A DNA stretch of 64,000 nt from positions 4,492,399-4,556,398 of the forward strand of contig NZ_CP030118.1 of NCBI RefSeq assembly GCF_006968745.1, given 5' to 3'. The translations under genes were made by a program, and so were the position numbers. The stretch comes from Brasilonema sennae CENA114. Its GTDB lineage: Bacteria; Cyanobacteriota; Cyanobacteriia; Cyanobacteriales; Nostocaceae. Below are positions 46,331 through 55,288 of the stretch, in pieces; the stretch's first letter is position 1, and the number at the start of each line of letters is the position of its first letter. The notes under the pieces are model-generated. The model had not been told where the DNA came from and ran no database searches. It saw only the letters and a program-made list of their open reading frames with translations.

Positions 46331-49300
46331 ATGTGGTTTACTCAAAAAAGAGTGCAACTGCAAAGCAGTGCTAGGGGGTGTCGCTTGTTAAGGATGAATA
46401 CTCTTGTGTGCAGGTTCTTCTTGAGGTTAGGGATTGCTCCTTGGTGTGCGCTTAGCGCAGCCGTGTTGCTTCCACTCGCATTTTCTACAGATTCTACTCT
46501 CGCTCAAGAACTCAAACCCGTGGCTGATAGGACTTTAGGAGCAGAAAGTTCTGTAGTTACACCAACAAGCCCGCAAGCTGACAGAATTGATGGTGGAGCG
46601 ATTCGTGGCGCTAACTTGTTTCACAGTTTTTCACAATTTAATATCGGTGAAGGACGAGAGGCGTATTTTGCTAACCCAAGCGGGATTGAGAATATTCTGA
46701 GTCGGGTGACGGGGAGTGATGCTTCAAGGATTTTTGGGAAACTGGGCGTTTTGGGTAATGCTAATCTGTTTTTGATTAATCCGAATGGGATTATTTTTGG
46801 GAGAAATGCCAGTTTGGATGTTAGAGGTTCGTTTGTAGGGACGACAGCCAATGCGATCGGGTTTGGCGAGCAAGGTTTTTTTAGTGCAACGAATCCGAAT
46901 ACTCCTGCACTGTTGACAGTCAATCCTTCCGCTTTACTATTTAACCAAATTCGTGCCGCATCTATCCAAAATAACTCAATAGCGGACTCCGGCTTAAATC
47001 CATCTTCAGCGTTTACAGCAACGGGTTTGCGCGTACCAGATGGCAAGAGTTTGCTGTTGGTAGGCGGTGATATCAATATGGATGGTGGAGGATTATTTGC
47101 TTTTGGTGGGCGAGTCGAGTTAGGTGGGTTAGCAAGTGTGGGAACAGTTGGGCTGAATGGGAATGGTAATAATCTGAGTTTGAGTTTTCCCGATAGTGTA
47201 GAAAAAAGCGATGTTTTTCTGAGCAATGGCGCTGTAGTATATGTTCGTGCTGGCGATGGTGGAAGTATTACGGTTAATGCGCGGAATTTAGAGATGACGG
47301 GAGAGAGTTCCCTGTCTGCAGGGATAGAGAGTGGACTGGGTTCTAATAATAGTAAGGCGAGAAATATTGATGTTAATGCCACGGTCGCAATAAAGCTTAA
47401 CAATGAGAGTGAAATTGCTAATGATGTGCAAGCACAAGGAAATGGACAAGGAGGCGATGTCAATATCAGTACTAGCACGTTACAAGTTTCGGGTGGGGCA
47501 CAGGTGACTGCTGCTACATTTGGTGCTGGCAAGAGTGGAAATTTGAATGTTGATGCCCAAAATGTGCAAGTGATTGGTAGAAGCGCTGATAATCGGTTTG
47601 GCAGTGCCTTGAGTGCTTCCGGACAGCGAAACTCAACAGGGGCTGCGGGAGATTTGACGATCAAAACCAATACCTTGCTAGTGCGAGATGGGGCACAAGT
47701 AGGTACTGGTACATTTGGTTCGGGCAAGGGGGGAAATTTGAGGGTTGATGCTCTTAATGTGCAACTGATTGGGACAAGCAGCGCCGATAATCGGGTTGTC
47801 AGTGCCTTGGCTTCTTCCGCAGAACCAAATTCAACAGGGGATGCAGGAGATTTGAGGATCAAAACTAATACCTTGCTAGTGCGAGATGGGGCACAGGTAA
47901 TTACTGGTACATTTGGTGCAGGCAAAGGGGGAAATTTGAGTGTTGATGCCCAAGACGTGCAAGTTATTGGTAGAAGTACTGATAATCGGGGTGGCAGTGC
48001 CTTGAGTGCTTCCGCAGATCGAAATTCAACAGGGGATGCGGGAAACTTGACGATTAAAACTAATACCTTGCTAGTGCGAGATGGGGCACAGGTACTTGCT
48101 GGTACATTTGGTGCAGGCAAGGGGGGAAATTTGAGTGTTGATGCCCAAGATATGCAACTAATTGGTACAAGCCCTGATAATCGGGTTGCCAGTCTCTTGA
48201 GCGCTTCCGCAAATCGAAACTCAACAGGGAATGCGGGAAATTTAACTATTAAAACTAATACTTTACTAGTACGAAATGGGGCACAGGCAAATGCTAGTAC
48301 ATTTGGTGCGGGCAAAGGGGGGAATTTAAGGATTGATGCCCAAGATGTGCAAGTTATTGGTAGAAGCGCTAATAATCAGTTTGGCAGTAACTTGGGTGCT
48401 TCTGCACAGTCAAACTCAACAGGGGATGCGGGAGATCTGACGATCAAAACTAATACCTTACTAGTGCAAGATGGGGCACAGGTACTTGCTAGTACTTTGG
48501 GTAAAGGCAAGGGGGGAAATTTGAGTGTTGATGCCCAAGACGTGCAAGTTATTGGTATAAGCGCTGATAATCGGTTTGGCAGTGCTTTATTTGCTTCTGC
48601 ACAGCCAAACTCAACAGGGGATGCGGGAGATTTGACGATCAAAACTAATACTTTACTAGTGCGAGATGGGGCAGGAGTAACCGTGCAGAGTTTCGGAACA
48701 GGAACCGCAGGCAACATGACATTAAATGCTCGCTCTATCCGATTAAACAACGATGCTTTACTCACCGCCAACACACAAAGCGCTAAAGTTGATCCCAACT
48801 CTGAGCAGGCGACAATTAACATCAACTCACAAGATTTAATAATGAGTCGCAATAGCAACATCATAACCAACGCCCAAGGAGAAAACGTCATCGGGGGCAA
48901 CATCAATATTGACACCGATTTCCTCGTTGCTTTTGAAAATAGTGACATCAGCGCCAATTCTGCTAACTTCCGTGGTGGGAATGTGCGAATCAATGCCACT
49001 GGTATCTTTGGTACACAATTTCGGAATGCAGCTACTCCCAATAGTGATATCACTGCCACAGGGGTAAGTCCTGAGTTAAGTGGTACCGTGCAAATCGACA
49101 CACCCGATATTGACCTCAACAGTGACTTAGTCAACTTGCCATCAGTACCAGTTGACACCAAACTTGCTCAAGGTTGCAACTCTCCCAACTACGCGAAAAG
49201 CAGTTTCATTATCACCGGACGCGGCGGCTTACCCCCCAACCCGAAAGACATTCTCACGCCTGATGCCGTTCAAGTGGATTGGGTAACTCTCAACCCTGAA

Positions 49301-49477
49301 GTAGAGAAAAACTCTAGAACAAATATTTCTACACTTCCAAATCCTACCACACCAGCCCCAATAGTAGAAGCGACTGGCTGGGTATTCGGTCCCAAGGGCG
49401 AAGTCATATTTACAGCACAAGCCCCAACACAACACCAGAGTTCTTGGCAAACACCATCAAAGTGCCATGAAAAGTAA
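46331..49477 (+). CDS. two-partner secretion exoprotein (filamentous haemagglutinin-like TpsA)
   Basis: 1048 residues. A signal peptide (hydrophobic stretch ALSAAVLLPLAFSTDSTLAQ; ATG 46394 is an alternative start) leads to the TPS domain: NLFHSFSQFNIGEG, NILSRVTG and NLFLINPNGIIFG. The middle contains about six tandem repeats of 65-66 residues (…NSTGDAGDLTIKTNTLLVRDGAQV…GKGGNL), expected to form a right-handed beta-helix. A C-terminal module of about 120 residues (PSVPVDTKLAQGCNSPNYAK…VQVDWVTLNP…GWVFGPKGEV…KC) is shared with two other proteins here. The TpsB transporter follows directly. It is probably displayed on or released from the outer membrane, with a role in adhesion or matrix. Confidence 0.92.
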   Translation: MWFTQKRVQLQSSARGCRLLRMNTLVCRFFLRLGIAPWCALSAAVLLPLAFSTDSTLAQELKPVADRTLGAESSVVTPTSPQADRIDGGAIRGANLFHSFSQFNIGEGREAYFANPSGIENILSRVTGSDASRIFGKLGVLGNANLFLINPNGIIFGRNASLDVRGSFVGTTANAIGFGEQGFFSATNPNTPALLTVNPSALLFNQIRAASIQNNSIADSGLNPSSAFTATGLRVPDGKSLLLVGGDINMDGGGLFAFGGRVELGGLASVGTVGLNGNGNNLSLSFPDSVEKSDVFLSNGAVVYVRAGDGGSITVNARNLEMTGESSLSAGIESGLGSNNSKARNIDVNATVAIKLNNESEIANDVQAQGNGQGGDVNISTSTLQVSGGAQVTAATFGAGKSGNLNVDAQNVQVIGRSADNRFGSALSASGQRNSTGAAGDLTIKTNTLLVRDGAQVGTGTFGSGKGGNLRVDALNVQLIGTSSADNRVVSALASSAEPNSTGDAGDLRIKTNTLLVRDGAQVITGTFGAGKGGNLSVDAQDVQVIGRSTDNRGGSALSASADRNSTGDAGNLTIKTNTLLVRDGAQVLAGTFGAGKGGNLSVDAQDMQLIGTSPDNRVASLLSASANRNSTGNAGNLTIKTNTLLVRNGAQANASTFGAGKGGNLRIDAQDVQVIGRSANNQFGSNLGASAQSNSTGDAGDLTIKTNTLLVQDGAQVLASTLGKGKGGNLSVDAQDVQVIGISADNRFGSALFASAQPNSTGDAGDLTIKTNTLLVRDGAGVTVQSFGTGTAGNMTLNARSIRLNNDALLTANTQSAKVDPNSEQATININSQDLIMSRNSNIITNAQGENVIGGNINIDTDFLVAFENSDISANSANFRGGNVRINATGIFGTQFRNAATPNSDITATGVSPELSGTVQIDTPDIDLNSDLVNLPSVPVDTKLAQGCNSPNYAKSSFIITGRGGLPPNPKDILTPDAVQVDWVTLNPEVEKNSRTNISTLPNPTTPAPIVEATGWVFGPKGEVIFTAQAPTQHQSSWQTPSKCHEK
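47490..48690 (+). repeat. tandem 195-198-bp repeats inside the exoprotein gene
   Basis: The motif AAACTCAACAGGG (or AAATTCAACAGGG) recurs at 47629, 47827, 48022, 48217 and twice more, always followed by GATCAAAACTAATACCTTGC or close variants. Near-identity at DNA level means recent expansion or ongoing homogenisation. Confidence 0.85.
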
Positions 49478-49515
49478 TACGCGCTTTGCATTCATGACTT
49501 ATACCTCACCCCCAG

Positions 49516-49540
49516 CCCCTCTCCTTATTAAGGAGAGGGG
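49516..49540. repeat. perfect hairpin between TpsA and TpsB coding regions
   Basis: CCCCTCTCCTT-ATT-AAGGAGAGGGG has 11-bp arms. It belongs to a dispersed repeat (…CCCAGCCCCTCTCC…) common between cyanobacterial genes, and may lower TpsB expression relative to TpsA. Confidence 0.7.
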
Positions 49541-49583
49541 TGCCAAAGGTAGTCGGGTGCACTTGTATCAAAAATTTAGTGAG

Positions 49584-51341
49584 ATGCTACTATATATAAG
49601 TATATTTGCATTGCTGAGCTTCACTCCGAAACGCCTATATGCACAAGTTGTACCTCCTGTACAACTACCAAACGGCAATTCTTTCCAAAGCCAACAACTC
49701 CCTTCACCGCAGGATGTGCAACCACCTCCACCTTCTCCATTTCCCTCACCCAAACCGCCACAGCCACTTCCTCCACCACAAGACTTACTTCCACCGTCTC
49801 GTCCAACTCCCAACAAGAGTGAACCAATTCCTGGCAAGTTTCCTGAAACTATCATTGTTAAACGATTTGAAGTTATTGGCAGTACCGTATTCAGTCCCGA
49901 AGAGTTAGCCAAGGTACTTGCTCCCTTTACTAACAAACCTATCTCACTGACTGAAGTGTATCAGGCTCGTACCGCTATCACAGAATTATACATCAAAAAA
50001 GGTTACATCACTTCTGGAGCGTATATCCCTGCTCAAACAACGCAAGATGGTGTTGTCAAACTCCAGGTAATCGAAGGTAAATTAGAAGACATCCAAGTCA
50101 CAGGTACCAGGCGACTCAAACGCAATTATGTACGCAGCCGACTGGTGAGAGCAACTTCGCCACCTCTCAATAGAGAACGTTTGCTCGAAGCTTTGCAACT
50201 GCTGCAACTAAACCCTTTGATTCAAAACCTGTCTGCTGAACTCACCGCTGGAACGCGTCCCGGTACAACCATACTACAAATCCAGATACAAGAAGCAAAA
50301 ACTTTCAGTAGCCAAATTGTTTTGGATAATAGGCGATCGCCTAGTGTTGGTAGTTTCCGCCGCCGATTACAAGTGAACGAAGCTAACTTACTCGGATTTG
50401 GAGATGGTCTGAGTTTAGCATACACCAACACCGATGGCAGCAACGCCTTTGATGGTAGCTACACGTTTCCCCTCAATCCCCAAAATGGCACTCTCTCTTT
50501 TTACTACGGTACGACATCCAGCGAAATCATTGAACGTCCTTTCAATTCCCTAGATATACAATCAGCTTCCCGCTACTACGAACTCACATTCCGCCAGCCA
50601 GTCATCCAAACTCCCACACAAGAATTTGCTCTTGGCTTTACCGCCTCCAGACGAGAAAGTGAAATTTCTTCCCGGCTGTTCCAACAAGAGGGAGTTCCCC
50701 CTAATTTACTTTCGCCTGGCGCTGATGAGGAGGGACGCACTCGCGTATCAGCGTTACGATTTTTTCAAGAATGGACTTCTCGTAACAGCCGTGAAGTTAT
50801 CGCCGCTCGCTCTCAATTTAACATTGGACTGGGTGCATTAGATGCGACAATTAATAGTAACCCTCCCGATAGCCGCTTTTTCTCATGGCAAGGACAAGCT
50901 CAGTGGGTACGTCTTTTGGCTCCTGACACCGTACTGTTACTGCGTGCAGATATGCAACTGGCATCAAGAGCACTTTTACCTTTAGAGCAGATTGGTTTAG
51001 GCGGTTTGGATAATGTTCGCGGCTACCGTCAAGATTTCTTACTTACAGATAATGGCGCTTTTGCTTCTGCTGAAGTTCAAGTCCCAATTTTCCGGGTACG
51101 CGAGATAAATGGTGTTTTACAAATCATCCCTTTTGTTGATTTCGGTGTTGGTTGGAACAGTTCAAATAGAGACAATCCAAACCCTAACACTTTAGCATCC
51201 GTCGGTCTTGGATTACGCTGGTCACAGGGAGAGCGTTTTACTGCTCGTCTTGACTGGGGTGTTCCTTTAATCTCTGTTGATTCAAGCGAAAGAACATGGC
51301 AAGAAAACGGTCTGTATTTTTCCATACAATACAACCCTTGA
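49584..51341 (+). CDS. two-partner secretion transporter (ShlB/FhaC/HecB family TpsB)
   Basis: The start is set at ATG 49584, where a signal peptide begins (MLLYISIFALLSFTPKRLYAQ); the frame is open back to 49467, but that part reads through a dispersed repeat. A proline-rich linker, a POTRA_2 domain (IIVKRFEVIGSTVFSPEELA…) and a 16-strand beta-barrel region follow (FSSQIVLDNRRSPSVGSFRR…, GLGGLDNVRGYRQDFL with the conserved VRGY motif, ending in an aromatic-rich strand YFSIQY). It exports the TpsA protein across the outer membrane and may also serve the two exoproteins on the other strand. It overlaps the CHAT gene by one base (TGATG). Confidence 0.93.
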   Translation: MLLYISIFALLSFTPKRLYAQVVPPVQLPNGNSFQSQQLPSPQDVQPPPPSPFPSPKPPQPLPPPQDLLPPSRPTPNKSEPIPGKFPETIIVKRFEVIGSTVFSPEELAKVLAPFTNKPISLTEVYQARTAITELYIKKGYITSGAYIPAQTTQDGVVKLQVIEGKLEDIQVTGTRRLKRNYVRSRLVRATSPPLNRERLLEALQLLQLNPLIQNLSAELTAGTRPGTTILQIQIQEAKTFSSQIVLDNRRSPSVGSFRRRLQVNEANLLGFGDGLSLAYTNTDGSNAFDGSYTFPLNPQNGTLSFYYGTTSSEIIERPFNSLDIQSASRYYELTFRQPVIQTPTQEFALGFTASRRESEISSRLFQQEGVPPNLLSPGADEEGRTRVSALRFFQEWTSRNSREVIAARSQFNIGLGALDATINSNPPDSRFFSWQGQAQWVRLLAPDTVLLLRADMQLASRALLPLEQIGLGGLDNVRGYRQDFLLTDNGAFASAEVQVPIFRVREINGVLQIIPFVDFGVGWNSSNRDNPNPNTLASVGLGLRWSQGERFTARLDWGVPLISVDSSERTWQENGLYFSIQYNP

Positions 51342-53980
51342 TGCTCTTCAAAGGTTCACGTAGAAGGTGGCTGACTCAGACTGGATTGACGCTCCTGACT
51401 GCGTTTCTCTGCATAGTACTTTCACCAATGGTGACAGCAGTTGTTGCTGTTAATTATACTACCCAGAGTCCAGCAAGTCACACGGTTCAAAGCGAAAACT
51501 CTGTGCAACAAGGTAAAGCACTGTATGAGGCTGGACAATTTGCTGAAGCAGTTAAAGTTTTGGAACAAGCAGCAACTGCCTTTAAAGCCAGTGGCGATAA
51601 ACTCAATCAAGCAATGACTTTGAGCAATCTTTCCCTAGTGTATCAGCAACTGGGACAGTGGACTGAAGCTGAAGATGCAATTACCCAAAGTCTAAATCTC
51701 TTAAAAAATGACGACAACTCAAAACAGCGTTTTGCAATCTTCGCCCAAGCTCTAGATGTACAAGGGCGGTTACAATTGGCAAGAGGACAAACTCAAGCTG
51801 CACTTTCTACATGGCAAGAAGCCGCAAAGATTTACAAGCAAATAGGCGATGAAGCGACATTAACCCGCAACCGCATTAATACAGCTCAAGCGATGCAAGC
51901 TTTAGGGCTTTACCATCAGGCGAGCAAGACTTTAATTGAGGTTCAGCAATCTCTCATAAAGCTTCCAGACTCTCCACTTAAAGCAACAGGATTGCGTAGT
52001 CTCGGCAATATCTTGCGAATTGTTGGTGATTTAAACACATCTAGGGATGTCTTAGAGCAAAGTTTAGCTGTAGCAAAGCGGGTGCAATCTCCAATCGCGA
52101 GCGGTGAGACTTTGCTCAGTCTAGGTAACACGGCTCTTGCTCAGGGAAAAACTCAACTCACTCTGGGAAATACAACCCAAGCTGAGAAACAAACTCAAGC
52201 AGCATTAAAATACTACCAACAAGCTGCCCTTGTCGCACAACCCACAACGCGCATCCAAGCACAACTCAATCAACTTAGTTTACTTCTGGAAAATCAGCAA
52301 TTTCCTGCGGCTTTGGCTTTGGCATCTCAAATTCAACCGGAAATAAGTAAGTTGTCCCCGAGCAGAACGTCAGTATATGCCCAGATTAATTATGCCCAAA
52401 GTATAACACAATTAAGACAGAAAACTAATACAGATAATCCTTCATGGCTGGATGTTGCTCAAATGTTGTCGGGTGCTGTTGGGCAGGCGCAAAGCTTAAA
52501 AGACCAACGAGCAGAATCTTATGCCCTCGGTACTTTAGGTGGGTTGTACGAAAAAACAGGGCAATTCTCTGAGGCACAAAACCTTACCAAGCAAGCCCTA
52601 CTTATAGCTCAAACTCTTGAGCCTCAGGACATAGCTTATCAATGGCAATGGCAGTTGGGACGTTTACTCAAAGTCAAGGGAGATATAAAAGGAGCGACTG
52701 CAGCATACGATTCAGCATTCAAAACCCTTGAGTCTCTGCGTCGGGATTTAGTCGCCATGAATCCGGAAATTCAGTTTTCTTTCCGGGAAAGTGTGGAACC
52801 TGTCTATCGGGGATTGGTGGATTTGCAGTTGCAAAGCAAGGGAAACGCTGAAACTACGCAATACAATCTTACGCAAGCCCGTAACGTGATTGAATCGCTT
52901 CAGCAGGCGGAACTGAACAACTTCTTCCGCTCACCTTGCGTGGAGCCTAGGGTAACGATTGACACTGCGCTTGGACAAGACAAAAAAGCAGCAATTATAT
53001 ATCCAATCATTTTACCAGACCGCATTGAGGTTATTCTCACGTTGCCTGGACAAAAAGAACTTCGTAAATATACAACAGCTATACCTCGGGAGAAAGTAGA
53101 AAGCACTGTCGCTTCGGTGCGAAAAGACTTATTGCAAGTCGAACAAACTTTTCAGGTTCAGGAGCAGTCTCAGGAAATTTATGATTGGTTAATTCGACCA
53201 ATGTCAGGGGAGTTAACCAAGAATGAAATTAAAACCTTAGTGTTTGTACTAGATAGTGAATTGCAAAATATCCCGATGGGGGTTCTTTATGATAAACAGC
53301 AGCAGAAATATCTGATAGAAAAATATGCGATCGCTCTCACGCCAGGTTTGCAACTTTTTGAACCCAAACCATTGCAAAAGGTACAGTTAAATGCTTTAAC
53401 TGCTGGAGTTGGCGAACAACGCTTTGGGTTTCCTGCATTGCAGAATGTGCCACGGGAGTTAGAAGAAATCAAGTCTGAGGTTCCCAGGAGTGAAGAACTG
53501 TTGAATCAGAAGTTTACTGAAAACAACTTGCAAAACGAGCTAAAATCAGATCCTTTCTCGGTAGTTCATTTGGCGACTCATGGCGAGTTCAGTTCTGATC
53601 CAGAAAAAACGTTTATTCTTGCTTGGGATAAACTACTTAAGGTAAGGGAATTTGATAGCTTACTACGAGTGAGTGAATCTAGTCGGTCTAGTAACATTGA
53701 ATTACTTGTTCTGAGTGCGTGCAAAACGGCGTTAGGAGACAAACGTGCAGCGTTGGGATTAGCGGGAGTGGCTGTGCGGGCGGGCGCACGTAGTACACTG
53801 GCAAGTTTATGGTCAGTAGATGACCAGTCTACCGCAGATTTGATGAGCGAGTTTTATCGACAGTTAAATAATGGGGTAAGTAAAGCCGAAGCACTCCAGC
53901 TTGCTCAACTTGCCGTTTTTAAAAAGGAGAATAGTCCTTATTTTTGGGCACCTTATGTGTTGTTGGGAAATTGGTTATAA
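51341..53980 (+). CDS. exported TPR - CHAT protease
   Basis: The start at ATG 51341 overlaps the TpsB stop by one base (TGATG), so the two are translationally coupled. 879 residues: an N-terminal signal peptide or anchor (WLTQTGLTLLTAFLCIVL…), about 8-9 TPR units up to about residue 480 (QGKALYEAGQFAEAVKVLEQ and similar), and a C-terminal CHAT caspase-like protease with the catalytic His near 746 (HLATHGEF) and Cys near 793 (LSACKTALGD). CHAT proteins are usually cytosolic; here the signal sequence puts it in the periplasm or on the membrane. Coupling to TpsB suggests processing or control of the exoproteins; this is inference. Confidence 0.93.
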   Translation: MLFKGSRRRWLTQTGLTLLTAFLCIVLSPMVTAVVAVNYTTQSPASHTVQSENSVQQGKALYEAGQFAEAVKVLEQAATAFKASGDKLNQAMTLSNLSLVYQQLGQWTEAEDAITQSLNLLKNDDNSKQRFAIFAQALDVQGRLQLARGQTQAALSTWQEAAKIYKQIGDEATLTRNRINTAQAMQALGLYHQASKTLIEVQQSLIKLPDSPLKATGLRSLGNILRIVGDLNTSRDVLEQSLAVAKRVQSPIASGETLLSLGNTALAQGKTQLTLGNTTQAEKQTQAALKYYQQAALVAQPTTRIQAQLNQLSLLLENQQFPAALALASQIQPEISKLSPSRTSVYAQINYAQSITQLRQKTNTDNPSWLDVAQMLSGAVGQAQSLKDQRAESYALGTLGGLYEKTGQFSEAQNLTKQALLIAQTLEPQDIAYQWQWQLGRLLKVKGDIKGATAAYDSAFKTLESLRRDLVAMNPEIQFSFRESVEPVYRGLVDLQLQSKGNAETTQYNLTQARNVIESLQQAELNNFFRSPCVEPRVTIDTALGQDKKAAIIYPIILPDRIEVILTLPGQKELRKYTTAIPREKVESTVASVRKDLLQVEQTFQVQEQSQEIYDWLIRPMSGELTKNEIKTLVFVLDSELQNIPMGVLYDKQQQKYLIEKYAIALTPGLQLFEPKPLQKVQLNALTAGVGEQRFGFPALQNVPRELEEIKSEVPRSEELLNQKFTENNLQNELKSDPFSVVHLATHGEFSSDPEKTFILAWDKLLKVREFDSLLRVSESSRSSNIELLVLSACKTALGDKRAALGLAGVAVRAGARSTLASLWSVDDQSTADLMSEFYRQLNNGVSKAEALQLAQLAVFKKENSPYFWAPYVLLGNWL

Positions 53981-54395
53981 CCCACATTCCGCACCCAGAA
54001 CTGTCACACACTAAGGAAGCGGGTATATTTAGTACAAATGATTATCATTTTCATGGCTTGATTATTTTATTTTTTGGAAGTCCCCAAGCTCAATTTTACC
54101 ATTTTTATATATAGGAATCCGGTTTGATTTGGTGAGACCAGTGCTGCAGAGAGAAGTGCCTTGCGCGGGTTCCCCGCGTTGTGGCAACTTCGGAGAGGGT
54201 TTCCCTCCGTAGGCATCTGGCGTTAGCGCAGCGGAACCGGAGGTTCTCCCCGAAGGGTGAACGAACTCGTAGGGGGAGGGAACAGGGAACTCTTAACAGG
54301 GAACAGGAAAGAAGAAATAAAGGTGTACCTAGCTTCGTCAAAACTCAAATAGGAATCCTATATCCCTTCAACTGTTTATTGCATTGCAGTTTATT
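53981..54395. other. repeat-rich intergenic region
   Basis: No gene. It includes the MITE-like element at 54109-54363 and, inside it, G+C-rich dispersed repeats of the kind seen at 3845. Confidence 0.6.
54109..54363. mobile_element. 255-bp MITE-like element
   Basis: Terminal inverted repeats are imperfect but clear over about 22 bases: ATATAGGAATCC…TTTGA at the left and the complement of ATATAGGATTCC…TTTGA at the right. No transposase. The target duplication is not obvious. Confidence 0.5.
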
Positions 54396-54791
54396 TTAAT
54401 CCCAAACAGTTTTAACTTCATAAGAATCCCGTAACATTTCATCTCTCGTAATCAGGATAGCTTGATAGTAACTCGCTGTAGCAGCGATAATCCGATCATG
54501 AATATCCCAATTTTCCGGTAGTTGCAGCATTGTCTGAAAAATAGGAAAATCAAAAGAGACAATATTAAATCCATCTCCTTGATTAATTTTTTCAAGTAAT
54601 GTTTCAATTGTAACCGCTATCTTCTTTTTTTGAGCTATATGAGTCAGTTCTGCGAGAACTAATGTAGGGATTAAAACCTGAACCTCTCCCGTTTCAGCTT
54701 GACAGAGAATTTGTGTTGCTGTTGGCGATAATCGTTTATCTTCACTGACAAACCAAGCTAACGCATGAGTATCCACCACATAAGTATCCAT
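54396..54791 (-). CDS. PIN-domain toxin (VapC family)
   Basis: 131 residues. The PIN nuclease fold is clear: D7 in YVVDTHALAWF, PTLVLAELTH with the conserved Glu, and WDIHDRIIAATASYY with the later acidic residues, followed by LITRDEML. It would cleave tRNA or other RNA. It lies 7 bases after a 66-residue antitoxin gene in the same direction, the standard order. Confidence 0.92.
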   Translation of the reverse strand: MDTYVVDTHALAWFVSEDKRLSPTATQILCQAETGEVQVLIPTLVLAELTHIAQKKKIAVTIETLLEKINQGDGFNIVSFDFPIFQTMLQLPENWDIHDRIIAATASYYQAILITRDEMLRDSYEVKTVWD

Positions 54792-54798
54792 TTATCAC

Positions 54799-54999
54799 CT
54801 AATCTTCCCACTGAATGACATCCCGAAAAACTGCTTTTTCAGCTGATTCTAAATCTTCATCAGTGACAAGAACATCTTTCCACAACCCTTTGATTTGAGT
54901 TTTATTTCGAGAACCTTCAAGTTGATGAATAACAGTTTTTTTTAATGCTTCTAATTCTTCTTGAATAGCTTGAATCCGAAGTAAAACATATTGACTCAT
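54799..54999 (-). CDS. antitoxin of the VapC pair
   Basis: The start at ATG 54999 (MSQYVLLRIQAIQEEL…) has AGGAG 9 bases before it. 66 residues: a long helix (IQEELEALKKTVIHQLE) and an acidic C-terminus (VTDEDLESAEKAVFRDVIQWED) that would wrap the toxin. No ribbon-helix-helix or AbrB motif is evident, so DNA binding is unsure. Function is inferred from position. Confidence 0.8.
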   Translation of the reverse strand: MSQYVLLRIQAIQEELEALKKTVIHQLEGSRNKTQIKGLWKDVLVTDEDLESAEKAVFRDVIQWED

Positions 55000-55045
55000 G
55001 ATAAATATTCTCCTAAGGTACGGTAGAATCGCATCAATTAAAATT

Positions 55046-55147
55046 TTAGCGATGCCAAGCCGCCAGGACGACTTCTTGTGCAGAGGCGTATCTACCACTT
55101 TCTACCTGAGTTTGAACAAACTGCTCAAGTTCTGGCGTTAATGACAC
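55046..55147 (-). pseudogene. remnant of a ParD-type antitoxin
   Basis: The minus strand reads VSLTPELEQFVQTQVESGRY, then ASAQEVVLAAWHR-stop, the ribbon-helix-helix and first helix of ParD. The usual ParD is about 80 residues; this stops at about 33 and lacks an ATG (GTG 55147 is possible). No ParE toxin adjoins. Probably a decayed second toxin-antitoxin unit. Confidence 0.6.
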
Positions 55148-55288
55148 ATTTATTGTTAAATACCATATTTTGTGTGCGAACGTATTTTTATTCTAGAAGC
55201 AATACTGCATTCTCTACTTCTGAACCTTCTAGTAACGCTGTTAGCGCCTCCATCTTGAACTCGGTTATGAATTATGTTGATCTAAAAT

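Noticed and set aside
46621..48315. 564-residue open frame antisense to the exoprotein gene
   Set aside because: It is the shadow of the tandem repeats: a low-complexity Ser/Pro/Leu-rich translation, no ribosome site, no family. The plus-strand frame has a signal peptide and TPS domain.
48376..49161. 261-residue antisense open frame
   Set aside because: Same reason; complement of the repeat and C-terminal module of the exoprotein.
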